A model generated the notes under the pieces. The model was given only the letters and a program-made list of their open reading frames with translations. It was not told the DNA's origin and did not search any database. Positions 45,250-58,393 of a stretch of 64,000 nt of DNA are shown in pieces. Every line of letters starts with the position of its first letter. Position 1 is the stretch's first letter. Both the position numbers and the translations under genes were made by a program. The stretch comes from Gnetum montanum (lineage: Eukaryota > Streptophyta > Gnetopsida > Gnetales > Gnetaceae): contig MNCI01036718.1 of assembly GCA_015680685.1 (NCBI GenBank), positions 86,822-150,821 of the forward strand, written 5' to 3'.

Positions 45250-47997
45250 GTGTGAGAACCCATTAGCTTCTTTCCTTTATCATCAAGCTTCTGAAATTGA
45301 TACCAATTGAGTAGCACCGAAGCTTCTCTTACTCTGATTATGGATCATGTACCTTCTTGGTGAGTTCAATGATGTTGGCTAGAGTCAATACCTTGCATGG
45401 GCATGGTAGCTATGGAAACATTTTGTTTGCTTTCATGTGCTAAGCTGCAAACTACCTTCTTTCCTCTTCTAATGTTCTAGCCACTTTTCTCAATTCTTGA
45501 AAATCTATCATTCATCAGGTTAGGTTTGCTGCTACATTTTGATCCTAGTAGCTTTCCTTGACCACATCAATCTCAAAGTTTGTAATGTCCATTTACTATT
45601 GTGTGTCCTTTCTATCTACAAAATTTTTCTCATACAGCACATAAGTTGTGGCCACTTGCTACTCGAATTTATTTTTGGTTCTTCCTACTATAAGCATGAC
45701 TAGATTCGCATACCAAAGGTTTGCTAACCCCATGCATTCCTTAAGGTCCTCTATCTGCAGGTCTTTGTTTGTCACTTTAGCTTGGCGAATGTGAGCAAGA
45801 TAATCCAAGATTGTCTGCCAATCAAGCGTCAACGTTGCGATTAAGTTTATATTACCTTTGCCAATCTAGATTTCATTCTCATTAATTTGTTTGTACATTT
45901 CCACCTGATCCCTAAAGTGTTCCTTAACCCATTCATGCTTCTTGGCCTCATTTTACCATGTGCTAATTTCAATTGCTAAGTTTTGATGGATAGCATAGAA
46001 TTCTTCCATTAATAGGGTTCTTTTCTCTCTAGCCAATTTTCTCATTGGTTGACCCTTACAAATTGTTCACTAAGCTAATGAATGCTTTCTTTGAGAACAT
46101 TCTTTTTTTCTCTCCATCCATCAACCTTATATTTTTTATAGTAATTTTCTTGTTTTTTCTTCAATGATAGTTATTGCTTTGGCATGTGCATATATTTGAG
46201 CTTTAGTCACTAAGGTATTTCACATTTCCTTCTCTTTCTCCATCTCCACTTGAATGTTTCTAGCTATGAGTTGAATGACTTGTTTAGTTCTAAATTTTTC
46301 CAACTAGTCTAGTGCTATGTACTAGGTAGGAATTCTTCTTTATACTCTTAAGACTACTGATTCAGCTTGCAACCTCTGCACTTCATTCTCTACATGCTTG
46401 ACTCTTATTTCTACCATTATGAGTTTATCCTTAGTTGATCAAATTTGATAGACTACAATGATTTCTTTGGCAATATCAAAAATATTTTGCATTACCTAGC
46501 CTATCTACAATAGTCAATCTAAGATGTGTTCATGTTCTACTAGGGACATGGATGTGTCGACTAATATTTCAACATCTCTAGTTCTAGTAATATCCACTAA
46601 TGACACAATGGGAATATTAAATGATTCCTTTATCTGATTAGTGATCACCTCTACTACTCCTGCTACATCTAGGTGCTGCATCACCACAACTATGGCTCCT
46701 TCTCCTATTTCTAGCACAACCTAAAAAGATGCAACATTCCTAGAAATTTGTTCTAACCAATCTTCATCTTCTCCTACCTATAATGATTCTTGACCACTGG
46801 TAGGTTCTATCAATATAGCAGGCCTTACGGAACTATCTCTTACTCTATACATGATGGATCCTTCTCAATTTTCACAACTTATAGTTTCTAAAAATTGTTG
46901 AAAATGGCTTATGGAAGGTTGGTAGTCTTGTTGTGCTAGTGGAGCACTTGATTTAGGTTTATCATTAGTTTGTTTTAATGCATTGGGTCCTACTTGATCT
47001 TGCCCTATTGCTGGAATGTTGCTGATTGGTGTTGATCTTGCTGCTCCCTTAGTGCCTACTAGTGTTTCTAGCTAATCTTTCTTTGGAGGCACTAGCTTAT
47101 ATATTTCATTATAAGATGCATTATGGGTCTTTCATAGAACATCATTTGTATAACCTAGAATCCTAGCTTGCTTTCAAAACCTTTTGATGAGGTAAGGGAA
47201 TAGTAAACTTAGCTTCAATGCCTTCTTCTCTTCAAATCTTCTTTGAATTTATAAGAATAAAAAATGAGCCAAATTTGCAGTGAACTTATCCATAAGGATA
47301 ACACTTCTTCTTGTAGCATAGGTGGAAATTTTGTTGATATTTCGTTAAGGAAAAACATGGTAAGTCTTAATATTGAAATATATTTTCTCTTTGATAGATA
47401 ATTCACTGTATTCTTTATCTACCTTGCCATATACCATTTGTAGCCATAATTTCTTTGCTTTATGTTGGACCTTGTAGATATCTGTATAATGTTGGCTCTA
47501 ACATTAGAAATGTTAACTGCCTTGGCAATTACCTTAACTAAATAAGGCATAGAGACTTCTTCAATCTTTATTGTGGCATCATCCTACTTATTTTTCTAGA
47601 ATTGGTACACTTCTCCTAGTTACCATTCTCTACTACATGATAGAGTTGGCCATAGAGATTAGGCTTGTAGTTGCATTTGAATATTCTTGGGTGCAAACTC
47701 CATGAATGATCTAAAATTGAATTTCACAATAATTTTGGACATGATTGACATTTCTTGGATGTCTTAGAGACAATCTACTAAAAGCATGAGGTGTTGTCCT
47801 TGCTATAGAGCTAGTGGTACTTCAACCTGAGCCTATGTAGAGTGTTCAGTCATTGGTGTTTGCTAATGGATGCTGAAGTTTTGAGCTTCTTTCTTAGCTT
47901 GAGATGTTTGTTTTTCATCTTATCCTGTATCCCTATCACTTGGTCTTTTGCTTCCTTGCTATGAGGGTCCTTTCACCATGGATCTCTTGGAAGCCAT
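45250..47997 (-). pseudogene. ORF-X, unrecognised protein, older copy
   Basis: Minus-strand reading starts MASKRSMVKGPS at 47997 and is colinear, in protein and DNA, with 53557 to about 51070 in element DE. Pieces such as YLSKRKYISILRLTMFFLNE and ISTKFPPMLQEEVLSLWISS (47406-47215) align with a similar segment there. The C-terminal third is charged and coiled-coil-like. Stops and frameshifts are frequent. I do not recognise the family. It is flanked on its upstream side by a noncoding stretch that also matches DE (48880-49260 against 54390-54780), so this region is the 3' half of a second DE-type element. Confidence 0.5.
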
Positions 47998-49377
47998 CTA
48001 CAATCATCAAGAATTCATTTGAGATAACCCAAAGGTATCAAATAAGTTCTTAATGGTTCATATCCCTTTCTTAGATTCTTGGTTTTAATTCAATTTTTAT
48101 CCTTATTATCATTTATATCTTCATTATGATTGCAGAGTTAGAAAAAATTCAAAAAGAAACCCTTATTTTTTGTACTTTTAATTGTTAGGACTTCTCACAG
48201 TTATCATTTCCTCATTTATTATGTAATTGGATGGGTGGCTAGGAGAATCTGTTAGGTTTATTAGCTTTTAATTAATTAATTAATTAAAATATGCTCATTT
48301 ATCCTATTTTTACCCTTAATATACTCTTCTATAGTTGAAGAAATTTAATCCAATTTGACTTATTTACACATAGAGCTCTCCTCCATGAATGAGTTGATCA
48401 CTCCATGACCAAAAAGGTTTAAAAATAGAGCTTTGGTGCAATAGTTATTATGCTAGGAATTTTGGCTGCTAAAGGGTTAGAATAATAGCATGAACTCCCC
48501 TTGCTAGAAATGAGAATAATGAAAAATTTTCTACCTCTCGCATGTATATATAGATAGTTTATATTAGATACATTATAGACACAACATCATAGCTACAATC
48601 TCATCATAGAAAAATTTTGATTTTTGAGCAATTTTTGTTAAAACAAATTGGATTAGATGGATAGTTTGGAAGATGTAGAGGTGGTCTAAAGGATATTTGA
48701 TTATAGATGATACTCAGAATATAAAAATTTGATAGTGAAAGTTTGTGAAACAAGGAATATTTGGCAAATAAAGTAAATGAGATGTATAAGATATGGTAGT
48801 AGGGATTTCCAAAATAATGATCAATTATGAGAATATACAAAAGTGAAAATTAATGGTTAAAGTATCTTATAGGTATAAGATGATGTGAAATTGGTCATCA
48901 ATTATAAAGCACTAGAGTTATACAAGTGGATCTTTCCCAAAGTAGGCTTCAATCCTTAGTTCCCTTATATAACCATGCTTACAAGTGTCCATAAGCACTC
49001 AAGGAGTTGAATGTAAAACATACTTATTTTGCAAAACACACATGTTAGTATCACCTAAATGAGAAAATAACATTATATTATACAAAAATATTGAATTATG
49101 ATTATATATAATAATGAGATGGAATGGGAGTAGAAAGGATTGCAGAAATTTGAATGTGAGGTGCCATACCATAGTTACAATGAATTCTTGTATGTGATAT
49201 ATGGTTAAAGTAATCATTAGCCCCTCTGTTTAAGATCTAAACCAAGTTCATACTACTTACTACAAGACTACCACTACTACAAGAAGTATTAATGCTTGGA
49301 AATGAAGTTCAAGGAAGTAGTTTATTACTAGCACACTTATATTTTTAAAATTTTCAAGAAGGCACCTACCTTTAGGT
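47998..49377 (-). other. noncoding spacer of a DE-type element
   Basis: Matches 53600-54990 of DE in the part around 48880-49260 (shared phrases include caagtgg and cataagcactc-like blocks, and a conserved aaaacacacatgt). No open frame of note. The right edge is the end of LTR L. Confidence 0.5.
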
Positions 49378-50048
49378 TATTGGCAATCATTTGGGATTGG
49401 ACTGCCAACATTGGGGGGGTGGTAAGGGGCCTCCTAATCACATGACTTTTGGAATCATAGGATCAAAGGTGTTCTTCAAATAAAGTTTAGGTGCTTCCTA
49501 ATATCTAGCAACACCAAGGCCCAAATACCTCCAAATAGACTCAATAGTTATAAAATGAACTAATCATGAGTATGTGTTTGCTATTGCAAATGTTGAAATG
49601 GTTGGGTTGTGTATAAAACTATAATCAGCTATCATAAAAGAGATTCAGCTAACTTTGTCAAATACTATGAGTTGTTAGAGATTCCTATTTTGTTTAATCA
49701 CTTATTCTATACAATCCTTATAGTACATTACTTATAACAAATCATATTTTGCAAAAATGTTTAAGCACAATTCTACCAATCTACTCCTAATTTCCTCCCA
49801 GAGAGAAAGTTCCACAAGAAAACTCGAACTAGGGTGAGATTCAATGGACTTTAGAAAGAGAAATAAAAGAAAGTAGATTTGTGTGAAATCTCAAATATTT
49901 AAGCAAAGATAAATTGACAAAAGAAAACACTTTGCAATAAAGCTATTCCAATTCAATTTAACTATGAATTTTCCAAACCCTCTAAGCTCAACAAGCATTT
50001 TCAAAAAGACAACATTATTATATTAACAAAAATTGTTGCATAAAATAT
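49378..50048 (-). repeat. L: M2-like LTR on the minus strand, U5 end
   Basis: Reverse complement aligns with 35350-35998 of M2, including atagctttattgcaaagtg and gaggtatttgggccttggtg, and ends gattgccaata, compare gatcaccaata. It is cut at 50048 by insertion of element DE and resumes at 58394. Confidence 0.8.
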
Positions 50049-50932
50049 TGATGAGTGGCAAGGTACCCCTACACTCAACCATATAAATATAAGCATTTCA
50101 CGCATGATTCGGTCAAACTCCGCAGATAAACTAATTGTGGTATCTAGACAGCTACTCGTAGATCGTAGTTCACTATCTTCCCACCTAGACTAATATTAGC
50201 TTTGTCATGTATGGTTTAGTCAAAAGTGAGGTGTATGATGTATTCCTACACTAATGCTACTCCTGGGGATGATGGGAAATAATATTAACTCAACTAGGAG
50301 ATAGAGAGAGTGAGAGAGAATCTAAACTAACCTAAGTGCAATGATCATCCATTCCTTAATCATCCATACACATCTTGGACCTTGTGCATGACTAACACTA
50401 GGATTACCAAGCGCATCGCCTAAGTATGCTACTGGTTACCAAGTAGTCATACTTATATGCTTGTGATTAAGTTGTACTCATTCCACATTACTAGGAGATA
50501 AGGGTAGAGAGATATTAACTAAGAAAGCAATAAATAACAATAAAAATTAAATAATTAAGCTAAGTAGATGTTGCAATAATGAGGTAATCTTGATCTTTAT
50601 TGCCGATCATGTGCATGTCCAAGTACATCACACTCGAATAAGAATGTCATACAATTACAGTCATCACACTACAAGTATGCACTATGAGGAAAGGGTTGAG
50701 AGGAAAAACTGACAAAAAGTCTCTACTTTAGTACTAAAAACTACAAAACTTAAACTTCCAAAAAAAGACTTAGAAAATCCTACCAAATGTACCTACCTCT
50801 TATTTATAGATGAGGAGATAGGCTACGATATCGCGTACATGATATCGCATCTAGGCTATGATATCACATATGTGATATCACATATGCGATATCATGGGTG
50901 TGATATCACAGCCAAAAATTCATGACTCATCA
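50049..50932 (-). repeat. DE 3' LTR (884 bp)
   Basis: On the minus strand it begins TGATGAGTCATG and ends cactcatca. Six GATATC cores lie between 50823 and 50915. The TATA box is the complement of 50801-50808. It aligns closely with 57514-58393. Confidence 0.9.
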
Positions 50933-50942
50933 TACCCCCACG
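50933..50942 (-). other. DE polypurine tract
   Basis: On the minus strand cgtgggggta adjoins the LTR start. M1 has catggggtta in the same place. Confidence 0.65.
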
Positions 50943-51069
50943 ATTAAATGAAAGCTCATCCTTGAGTTAAAGTGAGAACAAGCTCCATTGATTACACAGT
51001 GGATAGGTATGGGATTATTAACTAACGAGAATGGATTCATGCTGCAGTGTTGAATCAGAACAAGATTGA

Positions 51070-53557
51070 GACACAACACAAAAAATGTAAAAGAAAATCC
51101 TATAGCTACAAAATTGGATGGAACTCATGTAGTTCCTGGTGGCGGTGGCTCCCCCATGGGTGCATTTCCCTTGTCTTGTGCTCTAGGTCTTGGGATTTTA
51201 TGGTGTTGAAGTATGGCTTGGAGTTTCTCCTCTTTAGTTCAGGGATCCTATGCCATCCATGCTAATGCTCTGATGTTTGATGGAGTTAGCACCTCCCATG
51301 GGCACAGTAGTTGTGGAAACATTTTATTTACTTTGACATACCAAGCCGCAAACACCCGTCGTTCCTCCTCATAAGCTCTAGCTTTGTCTTTGTATTCTAG
51401 AAAATCTGCAAGCCATCGAGCCAAGTTTGTTGCAACACCTTTCTACCCCTAGTAGCTTTCTTTAACCACCTTGAGTTCAGAATTTGCAACCTCCAATTTT
51501 TGCAATATTTTCTTGCATTATGCAAATTCTNNNNNNNNNNNNNNNNNNNNNGAGAGGATTCGATTTTTCCTAGCTAAATGGTTCATGTCCTGGTTGACCC
51601 TGATTAGTTGTTCTCACAACTATTGAAAATTTTCTTCAAGAACATTCTTTTATTTCTCCATAGAGGTCAACCAAAGGTTGTCAGTAATAAGTTGTTTTTT
51701 TTCCTCTTATAAGGCTTTGAGTGTCTTAGTATGCACGTAAGTTTGTACTTCTACCATAGAGGCATCCCAAATAGCCTTCTCCTTTTCTTCCACCATCCTT
51801 TTATTCTCTATCAATGATTTAGTAAGTTGCTTAGTTCTAAAAGTGTCCAACTGGTCTGCAGGAATGAATTGAGAAGGATCCCACTATGATGCTTGCAGGG
51901 TCACGAGCCTTTCTTGCAATCTTTGCTCTTCTACTTCAGTGTGCTTGGCCCTCATCTCTATTAAGACCAACTTCCCTTTGGTGGAAATAAGATCTGATTG
52001 TATTGTTATAACATCCTATGGGATGTCAAATAAGGATGTCATTACCTATCCTATTTGTAGTAATTGATCAAGTACATCTTCATGTTCTGCAGGAGTCATT
52101 GAGGTACTAACCAGAGTTTGAGCATCCTGTGCTCCTATAAGATCTACCGATGGCACAACAGGCATATTGAATGATTCTTTAATGTGATTTTTGATCACTT
52201 CTGTAGCTCCCACTACATCCTAGTGCTGCATGACCACCACCATGGCCCCTTCACCAGTTTCTAACTGCACCTAAAAGGATGCAGCATTTCCTAAAATCTG
52301 TTATGACCAAGCACTCTCTCTTCCTCCTGTATGAATGAAAACTTCAACCCCATGTGCAATCTATAGAAACTGTAGGTTGTATAGCATTGTTGATGACGTG
52401 AAAGAGATTTGCATCATCATGACTTCCCTAACTGACCATCTCAGCGATGGCCCTAAAATGTCTCATCAACGGTCTGTAATCTTATGATGGTGGTAGTGGT
52501 TAATCTTGCTAGCCCATGCTAGGCCCTACTTCTTATTGTTGACTTGGTCCCATGCTTGAAAGTTGGCTAGGTCCTACAAGTTGAGTTGCAGTTGGCCCTA
52601 CCATATTTTCTTTTTCTTGTTCTAACCTCAACATCTACCAGTGATTTTCCTTGCAACTGGTGGCTTTAGCAGTTCAACGTACGAAGCATTTTGGGCTTTT
52701 TGGAGGACATCATTAGTGTATCCTCTAATACCAGCACATCTGCACAACTTCCTAATAATACAAGGGAAGGGCAACACAAACTTCCATGTCTTCTATTCTT
52801 CAAACCGCCTCAGGATCTCCATAAAAATAGATGAGATAGGTTAGCATTAACCTTTTCCAACAACATTGCACATCCTCTTGCCATGTATGTTGAAATTATT
52901 TTTAAACCTTTTGTGGGAAATATGTGATAAGTTCCTATTTTAAAATAAATCCTCTCTTCCATTGTCAACTCCCCAAATGTCTTATCTTCCTTGCTGTATG
53001 CCCTTTGTAACCAAACTCATCGTGCATCAGGGTTTGAGCAGGTAGAAAAATGAGTAACCTTTGGCCTTGTATTCGGAAGGTTTAATGCTTTAAAAATGGC
53101 CTGAATAGAGAAATCAATAGTCACACCACAAATGTTAACTGTGGTGCCTTGTTCTTTGTTGTGCCAAAATTAGTATGTTTTCCCTAAGTACCATACACCA
53201 CTTTCAGAGAGGGTAGGCCACAATGGGGACCATTTGAGGTGATCCCTAACAGCCTCTAGAGAAAATTTTGTGAAAGTTCCAAAGTTTAATTCCATGATCA
53301 CTGCAGTATATGGACCTTTCATGGATGGCCTAAACACAATCCTAGGGCAACATGAGATGTCGTTCCTATTTAGACGTTGCAGCAACTCCTCCTTCCACCT
53401 GCCTTGATTGTATAGTAGTAGGGTCTTCTTGGTGGATGCTAAATGATTGTTCCTCCTACTCTACATGTTGTCTAGTAGGAAATTGTCCTTCACCTCTCCT
53501 AGGTCGTTTGATCCCACCTTGAGCAAGACCTTCTTGTTGTCCACATTTCAGGGCCAT
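51070..53557 (-). pseudogene. ORF-X, unrecognised protein encoded after gag in DE
   Basis: Minus-strand reading starts MALKCGQQEGLAQGGIKRPR at 53557. A long open piece (53385-53170) reads LNRNDISCCPRIVFRPSMKG and later LWPTLSESGVWYLGKTY; then MEERIYFKIGTYHIFPTKG, and a RGYTNDVLQKAQNASYVELL segment. The C-terminal third is strongly charged and likely coiled coil (LIENKRMVEEKEKAIWDAS). It contains a 21-base gap at 51531. It lies downstream of gag on the same strand, where pol would be. I see no catalytic motif. The same protein, more decayed, is at 47997-45250. M1 lacks it. Confidence 0.5.
51531..51551. other. assembly gap, 21 N
   Basis: Short run of N inside ORF-X of DE. Confidence 0.95.
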
Positions 53558-55477
53558 CTACAATCACACGAGGCCAATCGTTAGTAAGGTTGTTACCAAA
53601 GTTAGGTTATACCTTGCTACTTGCCTTAACAAATTTTTTTTATCTCGGTGTGACATTAATTATTAGGAGAGAATGTCCTTGAAAGATTGTAATATTTAAT
53701 CCTCTTTACTTAGGTGTTTTCCAAATCTAGTTTCTCGGTATAACTAAGGAGATGAAATTGATTTTGGCACATTTATTCTTAATTTTATAACTAATTACCC
53801 TTGATAATGTCCTTTGGGAAATGAATAATTTCAAAAACTTTATGCACTATTTGGCATCTACCCCTCCCCCATGACTAAACTAAACACTCTAGGTTCAAGT
53901 AGGTTCAAACGGAATGAAAATCGGAGCACCAGCGAGCGAGTTATGGATATGAAAGCAAGGGGCATGCAATCGCGAGTCGTAGAGAAAAATTTGAAAAATT
54001 TCCCCCACATGAACAGTTGCAAATGATGTTAAGTAGTGCAAGGGGGTCACGTATATATATATTTTTGTGACACAATATTGCGTCAGCCACGATATCATGG
54101 CCTATCGATGTTAGGGCACTTATGGAATATACCAAATTTTTAATATTTTTTTGAAATTAAATTATGTAAACTAAGGACATATGGATGAGTGTTAAAGGGT
54201 TCCAGGGTAATTCAACTAGTTCTGAAGGCACAAAAATTATGATGGTGTGGAATTTCTCAATAAGGACCTTGGGTGCTAAGGAAGAGAAAAAGGCTATGTG
54301 ATGGTTCATAGGAACGTTTGAATCAGAGGGATAGTAATAAGGGAAAGAATATCATTGAAAATATGTTGAGGGTAATAGATTGTGTGTGGAAGATGTGTTA
54401 TGAGTGCAAATTACAAAAAATTATGCAAGTGGGTCCTCCCCAAAGCAGGTTCCAACCTATAATGCCCTTGCGTAACCACACCTTAAAATGTCCATAGGCA
54501 CTAGAAGGGTTAAATGTAATCCACACTAGTTCCACAAAACACACACATGTAAGTATCAAAAGAATGAGGTACAAATTCTATGCTATATGAGACACAAGCA
54601 TACAATTACATGAACAGCGATATGAGACGGACTATAGAAGGGATTGTAGAGATTGGGACATGAGGTAATTGACCTAGGGCATAATGAATCCTGCATGTAA
54701 AGCATGATTAATGTGTCATTAACGCATCGTTCCAAGATCAGGACCAAGTCCATTCCTCTAATCAGTAACACTGCATTGTTTCATCCCATGATGAGTGACT
54801 ATGAGAGTACCATAACAACAAGGTGTATGATCACTTGGCATTTTGTTCAAGGGAAGAGTGATTTTTTCCTTGTGACACTTTCTTTGTTGTTTTTTTTTTC
54901 AATTGTTGAATCCAAAGAAGCTGCCAACCTTCAGGCATGGGTACATGTCTTTCCAGTGGGACCCCCTAGCACAGCATTGGATTTTTGAGTGCCTTTGATT
55001 ACTCTTACTCCAATTTTGCTTTAGATCTTCAAGGATCTTAGTACAACCACATTCCATGATAACTCTCACAGACATAACCAAAGAGAATCCATAAGTCCCC
55101 TTAATGTCACACCCTAATCATTTCCTCTTGATCCATCCCTCTTCATTCTGGGTGCAATGAACACAAAATTAATTTTAAGTTTCAAGAATGTCAAGAATAT
55201 CACGGTACCCTCGAACAGAACCTCTTATTTGTAGAATGGATGAGTGGGTGTAATGGGCTCACTGTCCAAATAATTAATTACTTGAGACTCGATAACATAG
55301 AACACACCTCAACCAATGAGCCACATGAGTGTTTTATTCGTAGATGAGATTACTTATAAAAAGATAAAAAGATAAAAAGACAAAAATATAAAACAAGAAA
55401 TTGAAAAATGAAAAACTGGAAAACAAAAAATTATAAAATTAAAGAAAATGAAAAATATTTATTAATCTTGCTTGTTA
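53558..55477 (-). other. DE spacer between gag and ORF-X
   Basis: No open frame beyond chance. It includes one isolated LTR-like GATATC palindrome (54095-54108, cacgatatcatgg) beside a run of TA repeats. Part of it (54390-54780) matches 48880-49260, which ties the two DE-type copies together. A protease domain was not found here. Confidence 0.5.
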
Positions 55478-57373
55478 TTAAAATGAGGGATATCCCCCAT
55501 AACTAAATGGTTGAGCATGGCGAGGATTAATAATTGAAAGATGAGAATCCTTGCATGTCAAAAATATTGAAACTTGGTCATACTTACCCCATTGGGGTTC
55601 ACACACCTGATTATAGTAAGCGTAGTGGGGAAATTTATAAGATGTGGTTCCCAGGTAAAGAGTTGACCCACTATGATACTTGAGGCCATAAGATGGTATG
55701 CAAGGATCAGGACATCGCCCTCCATGGCTGTATTCATTAGGCCATATGGTTGTTGGAGTGTTAATTGGTGGCCTTGATGAAGTGACATGAGGTGTTGGGT
55801 TCGAAGAGAAAGATGCACCACAATGTTGGACTTGTGCTGAGTTGAAGAATGTAGTGGCCTTAGAACTATGTTGTCCCTTCCTACAGTCATTTCTAAAGAA
55901 GGGATGCCTTTGATGTTGAGGAGGTCTCTCACTGCTATTGGAAATAGTAGCACAAGTAATGTTCATGGGTTGTTGCTGTGGTGCAAACACTTTAGGAACA
56001 ATTGGTGGCAATGTAGAAGGAGGGAAAGGATGAGAATGTTGAAATTTAGGAGAAGTGTAAGGTACACAAGGTGGTGGTTATGCTGAGGACATGGGCTAAT
56101 AGTACTGAGAAGAATGATAATGCGGCAAGATAGAGTATGTTGACCTAGTTGGGGAAATAGGATGTTGAACTAGATAAGCATTTGGATTTGGATGATCTAA
56201 AGGGTGTCTCCAGTTTAGGGATGGCTTCCCCCATGACTGGGATTGTTGCCACTGTGATTGAACACAGTATCTTTGTACAAACTCTGGGTGTAACATGCTT
56301 CCCCAATGCTCATATAAATGTAACAAGATTGGGCATTGGCCCTTGCGGTCATCATACAGGCAAATGTTGCATTCATACATATGATTGGTAGTTGAGCTCT
56401 TATTTTCCTCATCCATTCTTTCTGATTTTCTAATGATATTTTGTCCTGCTTCTCAGGTTGTCAAAACTCTATCTCCAATAATATTGATATATTCTCCACA
56501 CTTTTTATGCATCCATTCCAGCATCTTATTGATCTTTGCCTCAATTTCCTCTAACGATTTTTGTACTGGCAAAGATGGTTCTTCCTCCTTGAGATAGTTT
56601 GATTTCTCCTTTTTATGATTATGGACCTCTGTTAAGTTGAGATTTTGGTCCCATTGATGTCTTTCAACACTCTCCCATCTAACTATTTCTCCTTCTTCTT
56701 TTGATACCCGCTTAATAAGCTCTTGTAATTGATGGGTTCGTAGTTCGTATAGTTGACCTTGGACATACATCCCTAGGGTCTCTCTTGTTTCATCACGAAG
56801 CCCATCAATGACATGGTACATTAGCCTTTCCTCGGAGAACTCATGGCCTAGACAGTTTTTTAACAGTGCATAACATCTTTCTAAGGCCATGTCCAAGGTT
56901 TCATGTTGTGCTTGTTTCCACTCTTGGATTTGTTTCATCAAGGTTGACACTCTTGCTTGGCCAATGACTGTCATAGGAAAGAGTTTGAGTTTTTGCCAAC
57001 CATTATCAATGTTGTTCCATGCACAGGCATTGTAGAAGTCTTGTAAATTTTTTTGTAGATCTAAGTCATAGCCTCCTGAGAAATTGAGAAAGTTATTTAA
57101 ATCGAGCCTGGGTAGGCAACTCTTTTTACGATGCCTATGGAAGATTCAAACAGCCTCTTGTATTTGCATTAGGCTTGTAGTGGCCAGTAGGGGTTCATCA
57201 CCATCGAGTAAGTTATGCTTTTGTGTGTTGGGATGATGCTACCTTTGTTTATGTTTATAAGAAACTCCCACCTCAGATTGCGTACTCCAATCTTCATTGT
57301 CATATAATTCGTTAGTTCTCCAATGAATTGCCTCACTAGATGTGGCATTACCGTAGTCTTGTAGGAGAGGCAT
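55478..57373 (-). pseudogene. DE gag, with an in-frame internal deletion
   Basis: Starts MPLLQDYGNATSSEAIHWR at 57373, the same start as F gag (62102). The gag domain includes FYNACAWNNIDNGWQKLKLF then MTVIGQARVSTLMKQIQEWK. Compared with F, about 30 residues between GQ and RVSTL (the segment with WYRLLRPNS and FNEKYQTY) are missing without loss of frame. The open stretch 56974-56453 holds the core; the C-terminal part (56416-56096, 56011-55478) is proline/glutamine/histidine-rich. The cysteine segment CLYDDRKGQCPI replaces a zinc knuckle. A few stops interrupt it. Confidence 0.8.
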
Positions 57374-57494
57374 GGTTGTGAAATTGTGTGTGAATTTGTA
57401 TGTGAATTTTTGTAATTATTTCTTCCTAAAGATATGTTGTTAATTCCTATACAATGACCTTGTATGATTTAACTAATCTAGATAACTAGCATCA

Positions 57495-57512
57495 TCCCCA
57501 ACAACAGTGCCA
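57495..57512 (-). other. DE primer-binding site, decayed tRNA-Asp type
   Basis: On the minus strand tggcactgttgttgggga, one base after the LTR. It differs from the expected tRNA-Asp complement at three places, all transitions at former CG sites. Confidence 0.8.
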
Positions 57513-57513
57513 A

Positions 57514-58393
57514 TGATGAGTGGCGAGGTACCCCTACACTCAACCATATGAATACGAGCGTTTCACGCATGATCCAGTCACAGATAGACTAGTTGTGGTA
57601 TCTAGACAGTTACTCGTAGATCACAGTTCACTATCTTCCCACCTAAACTAGTATTAGCTTTGTCATATATGGTTTAGTCCAGAGTGAGGTGTATGATGTG
57701 TTCCTACACTAATTCTACTCCTGGGGATGATGGGAAATAATATTAACTAAAATAGGAGAGAGAGTGAGTAAGAGAGAATTTAAACTAGCCTAAGTGTGAT
57801 GGACATCTATTCCTTAATCATTCGTACACATCTTGGAACTTGTGCATGACTACCACTGGGATTACCAAGTGCATGGCCTAGGTACCCTACTAGGTTACCA
57901 AGTAGTCACACTTAAATGCTCGTGATTAAGTCGTACTCATTCTGCATTACTAGGAGATAAGGGTAGAGATATATTAACTAAGAAAGCAATAAATAATAAT
58001 AATAATTAAATAATTAAGCTAAGTGGATGTTGTAATGATGAGGTAATCTCGATCTTTATTGGTGGTCATATGCATGTCCAAGTACGTCACAGTTGAATAA
58101 GGATGCCGTACAATTACAATCATCACACTGCAGGCATGCACTTGGAGGAAAGGGTTGAGAGGAAAAACTAACAAAAAGTCTCTACCTTAGTACTAAAAAC
58201 TACAAAACTTAAACTTCCAAAAAAAAAACTTAAAAAAATCCTACCAAATCTACCTACCTCTTATTTATAGATGAGGAGACAAGTTGTGATATCATGTCTA
58301 GGCTGTGATATCGCGTATGTGATATCGCGTATGTCATATTGCATACGCGATATCATGGGTGCGATATCGCAACCAAAAATTCATGACTCATCA
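57514..58393 (-). repeat. DE 5' LTR (880 bp)
   Basis: Minus strand: begins TGATGAGTCATG, ends gccactcatca. Five GATATC cores lie between 58285 and 58370 and the TATA box complement is at 58262-58269. It is closely similar to the 3' LTR at 50049. Confidence 0.9.

Larger units (their letters stand above)
50049..58393 (-). mobile_element. DE: complete minus-strand M1-family element with gag and ORF-X
   Basis: LTRs at 57514-58393 (5') and 50049-50932 (3'), about 880 bp each. The flanks are AATAT (50044-50048) and AAGAT (58394-58398), a five-base duplication with one change. A decayed tRNA-Asp primer site, gag, a spacer and ORF-X lie between, and a polypurine tract adjoins the 3' LTR. No RT or integrase was found. 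The insertion splits an M2-like LTR (L) whose two parts rejoin exactly. Confidence 0.85.
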
